Positions 1 through 11,221 of a stretch of 64,000 nt of DNA are shown here, piece after piece (position 1 is the first letter of the stretch; each line of letters begins with the position of its first letter). Both the position numbers and the translations under genes were made by a program. The notes beneath the pieces were generated by a model, which had not been told where the DNA came from, searched no databases, and saw only the letters and a program-made list of their open reading frames with translations. Source of the stretch: Petrolisthes cinctipes (lineage: Eukaryota; Arthropoda; Malacostraca; Decapoda; Porcellanidae). The stretch lies in NCBI GenBank assembly GCA_033782935.1, contig JAWQEG010002450.1, positions 58,061-122,060 of the forward strand, read 5' to 3'.

Positions 1-897
1 ATTAATTGAAAGAATTGGATCAATTACAAAAACCTCTCTCTGGACCTGAAGTGATGGTTTGGATATATGTAGCTAATGGGATATGAAAGCTCAATGAAAG
101 TGGTGCTGATATGATTACCCTAAAAATATAAATATTAATAAACAGCTGATATGATTACCCTACACATATAAAAATAATAAACAGAGATGTAAAGACAACA
201 CCAGCACCTAGCATGTGACCCAATTAACTAATGTGAGAAGGCATTAAAGTTAAGTAAGATAGATCAAAAGATAGACCATTCTACAAAACTAGCATCAAGT
301 GATCACAATATCAAATTTGGCAGGTGTGTCCAAGATGAAAAACAAGTTGTGCCATCATACTTAAAGGTAAAAGTGTACATAATCAAGGACATTTAATGAG
401 GTGTGAGAAACAAAAATCAATTTTATACATCTAGCTACAGAGATTTGTATATGAAAACATATCCCAAATACAAGAAGTAAAATGGTACCAATGCTTTATG
501 ACATTCAGTGATCTCATGTTAATAAGTGAAGTTTTATTTGGAGGGTCAATGATAAAATTTTCACCATCATCTCAAAAACATTCTAGTAAAATATACCGTA
601 TACAGATACACAGTTTGGGAAATTGATGAGACCGGAAGAGAACAGTCAAGTGTAGAAGGCCATTAGAATGAATCCATTGAAAGGATTCAGATGGATAAGC
701 CAAGTCACATGGAGCGAAATATTTCATAATAATCCAGGAATCCAACAATGAAGTAACTACACTAATCCAAAACTGAACTCATGGGAGAAATACAGTCAGC
801 AAGTAAGAATAAGAGTCACTAAAGCCAGTATGAACACATACTTTATAAGAAATGAATAATAAAATAAAATTACAATCACAAAGAGACAACAACTTAC
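1..897 (-). other. brm intron (partial); nothing else seen
   Basis: AT-rich sequence left of the last visible brm exon. No open coding segment continuing HSA and no RNA gene is visible; it contains a short duplicated phrase 'gctgatatgattaccctaaa' near 105-165. Confidence 0.6.
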
Positions 898-1100
898 TTG
901 AGTTCTCGGCCATGTTGCAGCACACAGTTGAGGTATTCCTGGTGTTTCTGACGCTTCTTGCGCTCTGCCTCCAGTTTCTGTTGCTTCTCCAGCTTTTCTG
1001 TGATACGTGCTTCCCTCAGCCCCTGGCGCTTGGTACGCTTGTAAGCTTTAATGTTGATTGCAGTTTCTAAAGTTGTGTCTTTTCTGTTGCAACTCACAAC
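898..1100 (-). CDS. brm: brm coding exon 5 (start of HSA domain)
   Basis: 203 nt. Encodes [40 protein letters not shown] and [16 protein letters not shown], the N-terminal half of the HSA helix, which docks actin and actin-related proteins in remodellers. Acceptor gtatcag; donor AA|GTAAGT (phase 2). The next exon (KEYHR... in relatives) is not seen within 1-897. Confidence 0.95.
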
Positions 1101-1569
1101 CTGATACAAATTGAACATTTAGCATTAAAGTGAGAGTGAGTGTTGCTTAGGTCAGTCCTCCTAAGGCACTCACCCTTGAAAATTTAGGCCAGACAATGAG
1201 GTTGCCAGCACAGTTCAAACAATTTTTCTACGATATTGACCCTTAAGAATAGATAATTACAATAACCAATACAATACACAATAAATTATTGTACGAGAGC
1301 TATAAGAGAATTGTATCTTTGTTAAGGTATTTCTTCACTGCATATAATTCCTTACCAGTATGTGGATATTACAACTTTTCATGAGTGAATCAATGTCAAA
1401 TTTGAATTTAAAGTTGGGGATCAATTATCACACCTAACTTCCACACAGATGAAGTATGATGCAGCAAACCACCTCACAATTCCACTAAAGACTAAATGAA
1501 AGCTAATGCAACTATAAACTACATAAACCATATAATTAATTATTGTAAAATAATAAGACGAAAACTCAC

Positions 1570-1708
1570 CTCAGCTCGTAACTGGCGCTGGAAATTCAAA
1601 AGGCGCAGAGCTCGGAGTTCAATCTGAGCCTTGACCTTGAGATCTTCTGCCATGGTTGCTGGCAGGGCACTCAGCTCATCAATACGGTGGGCAATACGAG
1701 CAGCCAGT
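1570..1708 (-). CDS. brm: brm coding exon 4 (ARIAHRI / [11 protein letters not shown] block)
   Basis: 139 nt. Encodes [20 protein letters not shown] and then [18 protein letters not shown], the highly conserved helical segment immediately before HSA in brahma/BRG1. Acceptor is gtttag; donor is GAG|GTGAGT, phase 0. Confidence 0.95.
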
Positions 1709-2146
1709 CTAAACAATAAATATTTGACATGGTGTATAAATACCAGTTTCATGAAAGCATTTTGACTGACAAAAATTATTGTATGCACAAAAAAATGAAA
1801 AATCATTAAAAAAAGAAGATACATATGAAGAAACATACCAGGCAGGTATCTCATTACCGTATGTATGTATCTGTGTATGTATGGATGTATGTATTTATGT
1901 ATCTATTCACTTATGTACACATGTATTAATCTATAGATTGATATACCAGTACTGTATATATCATATATGTCGGACAGGTAAGACAACCCCTAAACTTCAC
2001 TCTTCAGGAAAGATTGGCATGAAATTTTTAAGAAATCAATGCTTTTACCATCAAAAAGTGAATCCTTCATAAAACTCTATATCAATATGGCTTACACTGG
2101 ACTTTGCTCACAATCCCTACAATTGTACACTATTAATATAACTAAC

Positions 2147-2271
2147 CTGTTTTCCCTCTCCTGCAGCAACACGAGTGGGTCAACACCTGATGGCTTGGTG
2201 ATTGGAGTAACCCTGCTGGTTTTACCTCCTATGCCAGGCACTGGGGTTGTCCCTACTGCTGGCTGGGGCAC
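2147..2271 (-). CDS. brm: brm coding exon 3 (pre-HSA linker to LQEREN)
   Basis: 125 nt, phase 0 in and phase 2 out (ACAG|GTTAGT). Encodes VPQPAVGTTPVPGIGGKTSR and then the conserved GVDPLVLLQEREN that precedes the HSA region in all brahma/BRG1 proteins. Acceptor is atgttcag. Confidence 0.92.
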
Positions 2272-2395
2272 CTGAACATAAATAACATTCATGTAGATTA
2301 TATGTTATATTGGTATGTTATACTGACAAAATACTATACTACCAACATGTACTGTAATTCAGGGGACACTACACTTTCAGTACATTGTAGTACCG

Positions 2396-2530
2396 TGAAT
2401 CCTCCAAAGTAATGCTAGAAAATCGGACCATATGAACAATAATAATGGTGGCCTGTTGCTTGGAATAGTTAGGAAGAATCATTTACAACATATTTACCAA
2501 CACTGTACCATCTCCTTAAAAATTTATGCT
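2396..2530. repeat. Dispersed palindromic-family repeat (arm copy) in brm intron
   Basis: Carries GAATCCTCCAAAGTAATGC, then GGACCA, TAATAATGGTGGCCTGTTGC, TTGGAATAGTTAGGAAGAATCA and ACCAACACTGTACC. It shares this order of blocks with copies at 6366-6775, 13875-14036, 48771-48900 and 62400-62520. Confidence 0.7.
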
Positions 2531-3377
2531 AACACAAATGAAGTCCCAACTACCATACAGAACCAATCATCATTGGTATCTGCTACATCCATGCTAGGCT
2601 CAGCAGCACCAAGAGTAAGAGCTGGCAGAAAATTTTCAACCATGTTGCAGGTTCCATTTAAAACTTTCTGTGATGTTTCTAGGTAGATAATGAGTTGCTC
2701 TTCAAGTTTGAACAGGGTGGGTTGGGCAGTTGGTACCATATGGTAATAAGGGACTCATATTGAATCTTTTAAGTCCCAGCAGTTTCTCTTTAGCTACAGG
2801 AAAGGCTCAATCAATTTTAAATAACTGCTGATTGATGTCACTGTCAATAAAGGATTAATTGGAGGGCAGGTATAACCGAGATAAAACTTTACAATAACGT
2901 ACACAACCTCAATGAGACAGAGCAGAGTACACTATAAGTGCTGACTTCCAGAGACATTCAAATAACATGTAACTCACACCGTCAGCTATTAAAAAATAAA
3001 TAAAATAAAATACCCAAGACATGTTCTTTGTACAGTGGAAGTCTAAAGTCGTGTGAACTTTGGTGAAAACTTAAGGTGATAGGCTAAACATGTGGTGTAT
3101 TCCTCAGTCCATCAAACAGAGCTTTCATACTGAATCACGAGTATCATTGATTCATTGGTGACAACCGCAACACGTCTATAGACCCCCACAGTACATCTTT
3201 CATACTGAATCACGAGTTTCATTGATTCATGGGTCTAACATTAATACCAGGAAAAAGAATATATTCAAAGAAATGCAACAGGAAGCAACAGGAAGGACAT
3301 TACTTCATTATCACAATAGCATTATAAAAGAATTATTTAAATAACAACATAAGAAAACAGTCAAAGAAATTCATTAC

Positions 3378-3508
3378 CTGTGGGCGAGGGGTTGTTCCAG
3401 GCATGGGTCCAGTGGGTCCAGGCTGTGAGCTCAACCCACCAATAGGTGGAGGAGGAGTTTGTGAAGGACTAACACCAGTGTAGGGAGGACGTACTCCTGG
3501 CATAGCAC
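3378..3508 (-). CDS. brm: brm coding exon 2 (Pro-rich linker)
   Basis: 131 nt, entering in phase 1 (G|GT) after acceptor tatag and leaving in phase 0 at CAG|GTAATG. Encodes a Pro-rich linker (AMPGVRPPYTGVSPSQTPPP ... PGTTPRPQ). Reading-frame continuity with both neighbours supports it. Confidence 0.9.
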
Positions 3509-3629
3509 CTATAAGACACACAACATCTTGTTAACAATACAATCACAACATCAAATATAATGTGATTATTATCATGTAACAATATAAATTACCCATATAA
3601 TTAACAGACTTAGGATGTGTATATGTTAC

Positions 3630-4740
3630 CTGGATGTCTTGGATACTGCATACTTGGAGGCCCTGGAGGACCAGGTGGTACTGGAGGACCAGTACCTGGG
3701 GGCCCTGCTGGAGGTACTGTTGGAGGACCAGTTGGAGGTCCTGTTGGTGGTCCAGTTGGTGGACCTGTTGGAGGACCTGTTGGAGGACCTGTTGGAGGTC
3801 CAGAGGTTGGGGGAACTTGTGATCCTGGAAGTCCTGGACCAATACCACGTGAAGGGTCTGGTTCTGTACGTCGTCCCTGGGCCATAGCAGTGACATGGGA
3901 GGGAACTTGTTGATTACGTGCAATACAACGATATGCCATAATTTGAGCCCTTAATTGTTGCATTTGTGTAGGATTAAGTAAACTAGGTCTCTGGTTCTCT
4001 GGACCAGGGGCTCCAGGAGGACCATAGCCTGGTGCTCCAGGTAAGCCAGTTGGACCAGCACCAGTTGTATTAGTATTACTGCCTGGTGGAGGTGGACCCA
4101 TATTCATATTACCATATTTAGCTCTCATGTTTACTAAGTCAGTATACCTTGGATCATTCTGTAAACCTTTATCTTCCATGGTATTTATGGCTTTTTGTAG
4201 AGCATGAAGGTTTTCTTGTTGATAGCTACCACCACTAGGACTTGGACCATTAGGACCACCACCACCTGTTGGAGGAGGGAGTCCAGTACTAGTGGGAGGT
4301 GCTAAACCACTACCTGGTGCACCACTACCAGGTGGACCTTGTGAAGGATGGTGAGGACCAGGTCCAAGTCCAGGTCCTTGTTGGGGTTGAGGAGGTTGTG
4401 GTTGATAACTGTTAAGGTAAGCACCAGGAGGTTGTTGCCATCCCTGACCACCTTGTGGTCCTTGAGGGTAAGGATGATGTGGACTGGGGCCTCCCTGAGG
4501 TGACATGCCTGGTCCAGGTCCAGCTGGGGGACCTTGCTGTGCTGGTGGGACACCAGGCCCTGGGGACATCACTGGGGGACCCATGGGTGAGGGTGCCTGT
4601 GGGGGTCCCATGGGTGAAGGTGCTTGAGGTGGCCCCACGGCAGGTGAGGTTGCCTGAGGTGGAGGCATTGGTGAGAGGGATTGTTGTGGAGGACCCATTG
4701 GGGAGGCAGCACTCCCTGGATTGGGACTTGGGGCAGACAT
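3630..4740 (-). CDS. brm: brm coding exon 1 (start codon; P/G/Q-rich region and QLQ domain)
   Basis: Opens with MSAPSPNPGSAASPMGPP and encodes 370 residues plus one base. Residues 1-170 are Pro/Gly/Gln low complexity. A conserved block YQQENLHALQKAINTMEDKG lies near residue 180. The QLQ domain (LLNPTQMQQLRAQIMAYRCI) is near residues 245-285. A GPPT tetrapeptide array lies near residues 315-345. QLQ domains mediate protein-protein contacts in SWI/SNF ATPases. The acceptor at 4745-4746 lies just upstream of the ATG and the donor is GTAACA after 3630 (phase 1). The start is chosen because it is the first Met after the acceptor and matches the usual short acidic-free brahma N-terminus. Confidence 0.93.
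3715..3800 (-). repeat. In-frame 12-bp coding minisatellite (GPPT array) in brm
   Basis: GGTGGACCTGTT-like 12-bp units repeated about seven times in brm exon 1. On the minus strand they read as successive Gly-Pro-Pro-Thr. Unit boundaries are codon-aligned, so length changes keep the frame. Confidence 0.85.
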
Positions 4741-4744
4741 CTTT

Positions 4745-6365
4745 CTGTAATATCAGTTATAAACAATTAAATTACTTGTTGCATGAAAAGTATGTAAAAT
4801 TACAGTCACAATTTAGCTCTGTAGGAATCAACACATAACAGCTACCTTGAATTAATAAAAGAACAATATCTAAATTCTCCAGAATTACTAAAAAGTAAAA
4901 TAATACCATAATGTACAGTCCTAGTTAAAGCCCCAAATCTATCAAGCTCGAATAGGCCTATATAATCCTTCATAAATGTCCCATATTAATGAAATATTCT
5001 GTCACAATAACAAAGGCTGCCGAAATTCATAAGCAGTCTTCCTCATATTAAGGACTCACAAGACTAAGTAAAACTGTCATCAATGACCAATTTCACAAAG
5101 TATGGTACCGGGTATTATAAAAGGTAACGGTACTATACCAACCATTCACATATTGTTTTATAATATAAAGCAGCCAACCCTTGCCTACTTCACGGGCTCT
5201 GGTTGTCAACACCCACTTCACTGGCTTCCCCACACTTCATGAGCTCCAGTCTCCACACTTGTCCACCCACTATTGAAAACCCGGTACAGTAATTATTTAG
5301 GAGATGTCTGCATGACATGATCTCCACGACTCCACGTCCGCAACACCTTAGATAAATTGCCAAATACCGTAAATAGCCAAATTGTATGGGAAATCCATGT
5401 GGGTCTTGAAAGGATCTCTCCACTAACCAAACCAAATGTAGGTGCATCATAAAGTACTTCCCACTAATATTTTGCTTTATGTTATAAAAAAGACAACTGC
5501 ACAAGATATTGATAATAGTGACTGAAATCTATCATAACAAGACCTCTTCTAGCCATTATTTTGCTTGATGCCAAGTTCTGGGTAATAGCCCTAAATTTAA
5601 ACACCTCCTTCACCCACATCATAGGCTCCCATTGTATAGTATGGTACATAAATAAGATGGACCATTCTGAGGATAGCTCTTGTTATCCTTTCTTAAATGT
5701 TCTCATAATGTCTTTTGGGCTTCAATGAGGTTACTAATTATTTATCAACTAAGTCAGGTAGGTCTCGCAGGACACACACATAATGTCGCGAAGGTAGGCA
5801 CAGTCCAGGTTTGATTAGGTTAAGTGTTCTATTCGTGTGGTGACAAGAAATCATTACCTCATACCCTTATGACTATAAATATTGATATACTGCATAATGC
5901 CTTGATAGACCTGCAGAAAACAACATAAGTTAACATAAACCGCAGGCAGAGCTCTTGCAAACAATTTTCGGTAAATATTGAAAGAATTACTGTTATTGCG
6001 TACGGTTTTTCTACCTTCATTACCCACTTATTTAGACCATTTTAAGACTATTTTCTTCTGAGGCATTTCCTCCACAAATGCCCCATTTCCAAGATAGGGC
6101 ATATTCAAATGGGGCATTTTGAAATTAGCCTGACCTTACCTAACCTAACCTAGACCGCATCAGACTACCAGGACCTAACCTGGGCAAACTACTGGGAAAT
6201 AACCGTGGTAAAGTACAGGAAATGACCGGGGCAAAATACTGGGACCTAGCTGGATCTGGCAACACTTCTACAAAATGGTAATTCTTTCAATAAACATCCA
6301 ATTTTCTATGGTGCATATCAAAAGTAAATTGACACTGGAACAATATTACATGACTTGCTTCTTTA
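4745..6365. other. Upstream region of brm; no gene recognised
   Basis: AT-rich. It should include brm intron 1 and possibly its non-coding exon 1 and promoter, but no unambiguous core element could be fixed. A short TTACCTAACCTAACCTA run occurs near 6136. Confidence 0.5.
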
Positions 6366-6775
6366 AGGTGGAAGTGCAGTGTTGGTAAATCTGGAGCAAC
6401 CGATTCCTTCAAACTATTCCAAGCAACAGAACACCATTATTTTTGTTCATTAGGTCCTGTTTCCTGGCATACTTTGTAGGAATCATGGCACTCTAATGTA
6501 ACAAAAGTGAATTACCCCCTTAATAAGACCAACAACCAGATCTATAACTTGGATATATTATGTAGTTGATAGACGCTAAGTTACCTAATTAATTATACCT
6601 TAGTATATTAAGGGGGTAATTCTTTTTTGTTACATCGGAGTGCCTTGATTCCTCCAAAGTATGCCAGGAAAACAGGACCAGATTAACAAATATAATGGTG
6701 TTCTGTTGCTTGGAATAGCTTGGGGGATTCAGTTGCTCCAGAATTACCAAAACAAAATTTCCCCCTTAATTAATC
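6366..6775. repeat. Long inverted repeat (palindromic foldback element)
   Basis: Left arm about 6366-6535 and right arm about 6605-6775 are imperfect reverse complements: TAAATCTGGAGCAAC...CCAAGCAACAGAACACCAT...GGTCCTGTTTCCTGGCATAC against TATGCCAGGAAAACAGGACC...ATGGTGTTCTGTTGCTTGG...GTTGCTCCAGAATTACC. The spacer is about 70 bp. This is the complete form of the family seen singly elsewhere in the window. Confidence 0.85.
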
Positions 6776-6802
6776 ATGGTATTTTTGTCTGAACTAACTA
6801 CA

Positions 6803-6933
6803 GGCTGTATTCAAGATCACCCGTAGTGTATACGATGGTGTGGTAACGGCACGAAAGCTCCATAGACACACATCAGAGCTATCGTACCGGTACCACACCA
6901 TCGTATGCACCACGAATGTTCCTGAATACGGCC
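6803..6933. mobile_element. Foldback MITE-like element, GTGTATACGATGG family, copy 1
   Basis: About 131 bp. Ends GGCTGTATTCAAGA and (reverse) GGGCCGTATTCAGGA; sub-terminal GTGTATACGATGGTGTGG pairs with CCACACCATCGTATGCAC. The centre contains GCTCCATAGACA. No clear target duplication; no coding capacity. Confidence 0.75.
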
Positions 6934-7899
6934 CATATATATATTTTTTTTTTTTTCATAATCCGTTTCTGTATCCGGTATCCGCCCATTTAGTTAGAAA
7001 ATGTTAGAAAATTATACTATTCGGTTCATCCCATATATATATAAATAAATAAATAGCGGCCCGTGCACTATACGTAAAATAATTAACAAAAAAATGTCCG
7101 ATTGTGATGGGAAGGATGGCGAATGGAACCCTGACACCCGGTATACACATTTATACACACATACACACACACACACGGGTTAAAACACTACCCCAGTACA
7201 ACCATGATATGCAGCGGGTATACTAGAGGTGATAAATGTGTCGTCTAGTCCTTACCTTCAGTACATAATAATAATAATATCAATAAGACTGGTTACATCG
7301 CCATTATTCCCCGGGACGAGCCACAACAAACCAAGCGTCCATCATTGCCATATCTCTATTATTATCATCTTATCTCCATCTAATTACACATTAAATCCTC
7401 ATCCATAACTCACTCATGAAATAATTAGACTGATAGATACTTGGTTACATATATTTTACGATGAATCTCAGTCGTGTGATTTATTTTTCATGCCTCTGCA
7501 GATTGGTGATTTGGCACACCAGCCAAGCTGCTTCAGGCTGCAGCGTCCTTCATTTTTCTTAAATTTTACCTTATCATAAAAGTTCTATCGCCTGTAAATA
7601 AAATACATAATAATTCATATGTTTAGTAATATTATGAACGATCAATTTCAATAAAATTCCAAGAAAAAATTATATAACACCTTCATATATGAATCCATTT
7701 GTTTATTAGACATTATGGTTCAATAGTGTTCTATGGATTACCTATGATAACTATTAATTATTTTATCAATAATAATATGAATAATACCAAGGTGCATATT
7801 TTCCATTTAGTTTTGAAATAAATCATTATTGTGAATTTGTGAGTGAGCAGTGAACACTGAGCTGAGCCAAGGATTCTAGACATGTCACACAGTGTTATT

Positions 7900-8060
7900 T
7901 CGTGTCGTTGCTCTGACTGGTTGGGACGTTAGCGCCTCTAGCGGCCAATAGGAATCAACACTCCAGCTCCCTCCTGCTTTCCTTTATCCTAGAGACCTTA
8001 ACTATATAGGGTCTCTACTTTATCCTACCTTACCTTACGATACCTTACGATGTTACTGGA
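7900..8060 (+). promoter_or_regulatory. Candidate promoter region (CCAAT, TATA-like) between brm and CLASRP
   Basis: A GC-richer patch contains GCGGCCAATAGGAATCA at 7940-7956 and TTAACTATATAGGGTCTCT about 60 bp later. A related CCAAT context (reverse complement AGCCAATAGGAATCACTAAC) recurs at 9935-9955. Placement between two divergent genes, both with inferred non-coding first exons, makes this a reasonable promoter candidate, but no transcription start is visible. Confidence 0.35.
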
Positions 8061-8101
8061 CGCAGGTCTATGTGACCTCTATGTCCAGATCCAGATCGCA
8101 G

Positions 8102-9405
8102 TCATTTTCCATCTCTACATAGGTTGACATTGTCCCGGCGTGTTGGACAGTACAAGGGCCTCCTCATAATTATTTTTAACACCCTGATTTTCCCAGAATT
8201 TATCCAACTTCCTTTCAAACTCTCTGCCTGCACGACACTCTTGGGAAGGCTGTTCCACACATCAACCACTCTCATCAGAAACGTCTGTTGTCTATGTTTG
8301 GTCCACTGCACCTTGGTTTAAATATCTTCAGACTGTTGCTTGGTCCGTCTCTCATAGTGAATTCAATGTTAACTTCAGGGTCGTACTTCCCGTTCAGTAT
8401 TCTGTAAATCTCTATCATATATATCTCCGCGTAATCTTCGGTACACCATATAGATAATATATAGTAGGAAGCTTAAGTCGCTCTTCATAACTCTGGCAGG
8501 TGCTTCAGTCCTGGTATCATCTTGGAGGGTCGTCGCAATACATTTTCAATTGTTCTGATGTCTCTCTTTTTATACGGTGACCATACATTCTGAGCATACT
8601 CAAGATAGGGACGTACGATGGACTTGGATATGGTCCTACACATTGGTACGTCCAAATATTCAAATGACCTCCTCACCATCCCCATGATTCTGTTAGCTTT
8701 ATTCACTTTTTCTTGGATATGCTCCTCAAATGAAAGATGTTCATCTGTTGTCACTCCCAGATCCTTTTCTTGCGAGGTTCTCATCACCGAAATCTCTTCA
8801 CCATTCATTCCTTGCATGTGGTACTTGTTGTCTGTGATTTGTTTGTGTGCGCCATGAATCTTCATTGTTTTACACTTCTCAGGGTTGAAAGGCATTAACC
8901 AGTTCCTTGACCACTCTTGCAGGGACTCAATATCTCCCTGGAGAATTTCTCGATCTTCCTCGGTTTTCATGTCTCGGTATATCTTGGTGTCATCAGCAAA
9001 CATGTATATGTCTGAGTTTACATGGCCAGGTAAGTTATTTATATAAATAATGAAGAGAACTGGACCAAGAACACTGCCTTGTGGAATTCCACTCAAAACA
9101 TCCACCCACCTTGAAAACTTTCCATTTACTTGGACTCGTTGTCTCCTCCCCATCAGGAATGCAGTGATCCACTCCAAGATCTTTCCACCTACTCCATATG
9201 CAGCCAACTTCTTCAAAAGACGCTTGTGGGGAACCTTATCAAATACTTTTTTTAAATCCATGTATAACATATCCGTTTCTCCTCCATCATCCAACGTTTT
9301 TGTCCAATCGTCCATTACATGCAGCAATTGTAGTGTGGCTGACCTGCCTGAGACAAATCCATATTGCTTATCTGATAGTAGTCTGTTACGTAGAAACTGG
9401 TGCTA
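8102..9405 (-). pseudogene. CR1-like non-LTR retrotransposon reverse transcriptase, 5'-truncated, frameshifted
   Basis: Minus-strand fragment of a LINE reverse transcriptase. It starts mid-protein (YGFVSGRSATLQLLHVMDDW) and continues through DMLYMDLKKVFDKVPHKRLL and the catalytic context FADDTKIYR. Between them lies GIPQGSVLGPVLFIIYINNL. It ends with the thumb/C-terminal signature LIEIYRILNG-like, NGKYDPEVN and RVVDVWNSLPKSVVQAE. At least one frameshift separates the main open part (8485-9327) from the C-terminal part (8102-8311 and the linking segment). No 5' ORF1 or endonuclease is present, as expected of a 5'-truncated insertion. Clade is judged from C-terminal style (CR1/L2-like); Jockey-group is the alternative. 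Confidence 0.85.
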
Positions 9406-9417
9406 AAGGATAAGGTA

Positions 9418-9580
9418 CAGTCGGCGGCAAAAGTCCTGTCGCCTCACTTGCTTCACCGAGGCACGCGATGTTCAGAGACTCGAGATTTTTAGGTGTAGAA
9501 AACGTGCGTATTTCTCGAGTCTATGAACACTGCATGTCTAGGTGAAGCAGGTGAGGCGACAGGACTTCTGCTGCCGACTG
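9418..9580. mobile_element. Tc1/mariner-type MITE, 163 bp
   Basis: Flanked by TA on both sides (9416-9417, 9581-9582). The terminal inverted repeat starts CAGTCGGCGGCAAAAGTCCT and pairs with the right end reading AGGACTTCTGCTGCCGACTG. The stem continues through TGTCGCCTCAC and GCTTCACC, giving a near full-length hairpin. No coding capacity. It lies 12 bp from the truncated end of the LINE relic. Confidence 0.9.
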
Positions 9581-10035
9581 TACAGTATTATCATCTAACA
9601 CCAGTTAATATCAAATTAATACTGTATAATTATCACAAGCCCTGCGGAGCACAATCTGCTGGTGGAGCGGTGCATAGAATATCTAACAACAAGTAACAAG
9701 TAACAATCAATCTAATCTGTAATTCATAGCTTGCTATGTTATGTAAAAACTCACGTGTTAGGATCTTTTGAAAAGCGGAAAATTGACAGATCTTTATTCC
9801 ACCTAGAGTTGGTAGAACAGTTTATTGTTAAGCACCAGCAATCCCCATTTCAGTCACAAAATGACCTTCAACAAAACAAAACAAAAAATGAAAAATCTCC
9901 CACCGCTCCACTATAAGTAAATGCGGCAGCTGTTAGTGATTCCTATTGGCTGGTAGGTGGCTCTGCTGTGCCGCCACCACCAAAATTTCCCATAAGAGTG
10001 GCCTATCCTACTTCTCCCAGTACTAAACTCCTTTA

Positions 10036-10268
10036 CAGTGTTGCCAAGTATGGAGAATTTTCTCTAGACATGGAGAATTAGAAGTACCAATGAGGATATT
10101 ATATTAAGATTGTTTAAGAGTAAACTGGGAAATTTTTACCAGACGAACTATCAAGTAGATGGTAAATATACAACAATCTTCAGGAGTAAACAGGGAATTT
10201 TTGAGGTAAAAAGGGAAATTCTGATATTGAAGTTGGGGAAATTTTGTCAAACACACTTGGCAACACTG
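10036..10268. mobile_element. hAT-type MITE, 233 bp, with 8-bp target duplication
   Basis: Ends are CAGTGTTGCCA and (reverse) CAGTGTTGCCA. Flanks are CTCCTTTA on the left and CTCCTTGA on the right, an 8-bp duplication with one mismatch, the size typical of hAT insertions. Interior is GGGAAATTTT-rich. A second member lies at 11561-11799 in opposite orientation. Confidence 0.85.
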
Positions 10269-10398
10269 CTCCTTGATCATAGAGCCTATCGAGGTGACTG
10301 TGGTTCCTCCATGTCCTACAGGCTGCTGTTGGAGTTATTTCTCCTTTCATTCGTCATTTGACGTACATTTACATGATTCAGCTCTCAACACACACTAG

Positions 10399-10500
10399 AG
10401 TAACTATATATAATGGTTGTTGTGTTATAGTGATGTGTGTATTATAGTATAGTGATGTGTGTATTATAGTATAGTGATGTGTTAGAGGTGTTATTATATG
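10399..10500. repeat. Short tandem repeat around TAGTGATGTGTGTATTATAGTA
   Basis: Three to four copies of a roughly 22-bp unit (GTTATAGTGATGTGTGTATT and variants) upstream of CLASRP. No coding signal. Confidence 0.6.
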
Positions 10501-10729
10501 TGAAGGGGGAGGGGAGGAGAGGTGGAGGCCAGCCATCATAAAATTATCAATATAATAATAAGTCACTTTACAAAACACATATATAACTACATCATTAGTA
10601 GGAATAATACTTTACACACACACACACACACAGTCCATCACTCCTTGTTGTATTTATACCCATCACACATTTTATAATTATAGTTTCTTTTTTTTTAACT
10701 GATAAACAAATGGTATGTTTTTCGCATTG

Positions 10730-11182
10730 CTGGGACCGTATTAAGAACATCCGTGGTGTATACGATGGCCTGGTATATTTTAAAAACATCCGTGGTGTAT
10801 ACGATGGCCTGGTGTATTTTAAGAACATCCGTGGTGTATACGATGGCGTGGTGTATTTTAAGAGCATCCATGGTGGTGTATACGATGGCCTGTCCCCTAT
10901 TCCCGCACCCCCCCAAACCCCTCCAAGCTTGTCCCCCTGCTCCCGCACCCCCCCAAGCCTGTCCCCCTACTCCCGCACCCCCCCCCCCCCCAAGCCTGTC
11001 CCCCTATTCCTGCACCCCCTTAAAATGAATCTTATGAGAGTTCAAACTGGACTAGTGAACTGTTGTTGTTGTGGTGTATACGATGGTGTGGTACTGGTAT
11101 GATGGCTCAATTGTTTGTCTATGGAGCCGTCGTATCAGTACCACACTATAGTATACACCACGGATGTTCTTGAATACTGCCC
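10730..11182. mobile_element. Foldback MITE-like element, GTGTATACGATGG family, copy 2, expanded
   Basis: The left end (GGGACCGTATTAAGAACATC) is expanded into four tandem 39-bp units (starts near 10744, 10783, 10822, 10861), each carrying ATCCGTGGTGTATACGATGG. A C-rich minisatellite follows, then the element resumes at about 11068 (TGGTGTATACGATGGTGTGG) and ends CACGGATGTTCTTGAATACT near 11177. The open frames here are by-products: 39 is divisible by three. Confidence 0.75.
10890..11022. repeat. C-rich minisatellite, unit about 30 bp (AAGCCTGTCCCCCTATTCCC...)
   Basis: Four units of [AAGCCTGTCCCCCTAYTCCC + GCACCCCCCC], with a run of 12 or more C near 10978-10991. The terminal phrase GCACCCCCTTAAAATGAA matches the one ending the related array at 44361-44635. 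Confidence 0.85.
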
Positions 11183-11221
11183 TGTATAATACTAGTCAGA
11201 TTGTTGTAATATGGAATCATT

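Larger units (their letters stand above)
898..4744 (-). other. brm: brahma/SMARCA2-4 gene, 5' part (gene span, cut by left edge)
   Basis: Gene span for the catalytic ATPase of the SWI/SNF (BAP/PBAP) chromatin-remodelling complex, a nuclear protein. Five minus-strand coding exons (3630-4740, 3378-3508, 2147-2271, 1570-1708, 898-1100) join in phase to about 569 residues. In order they give a Pro/Gly/Gln-rich N-terminus, a QLQ domain, a Pro-rich linker, the conserved LQERENR...ARIAHRI block and the start of the HSA helix ([33 protein letters not shown]), all diagnostic of brahma/BRG1. The rest of HSA, the DEXD/helicase core and the bromodomain must lie left of position 1. The start codon sits four bases inside an exon preceded by a splice acceptor (ttacag), so a non-coding first exon lies upstream, toward CLASRP, which is transcribed divergently. 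Introns are 0.1-1.1 kb. Confidence 0.95.

Noticed and set aside
7780..8100. TATA-like box near 8003 as a fixed transcription start
   Set aside because: TATATAGGG is present, but without transcript data the start cannot be placed, so only a low-confidence promoter candidate is listed.
10595..11102. Overlapping frames with repeated IRGVYDGLVYFKN / YTTDVLKIHQAIV
   Set aside because: Exact 39-bp tandem expansion of a foldback element; open because 39 is divisible by three.
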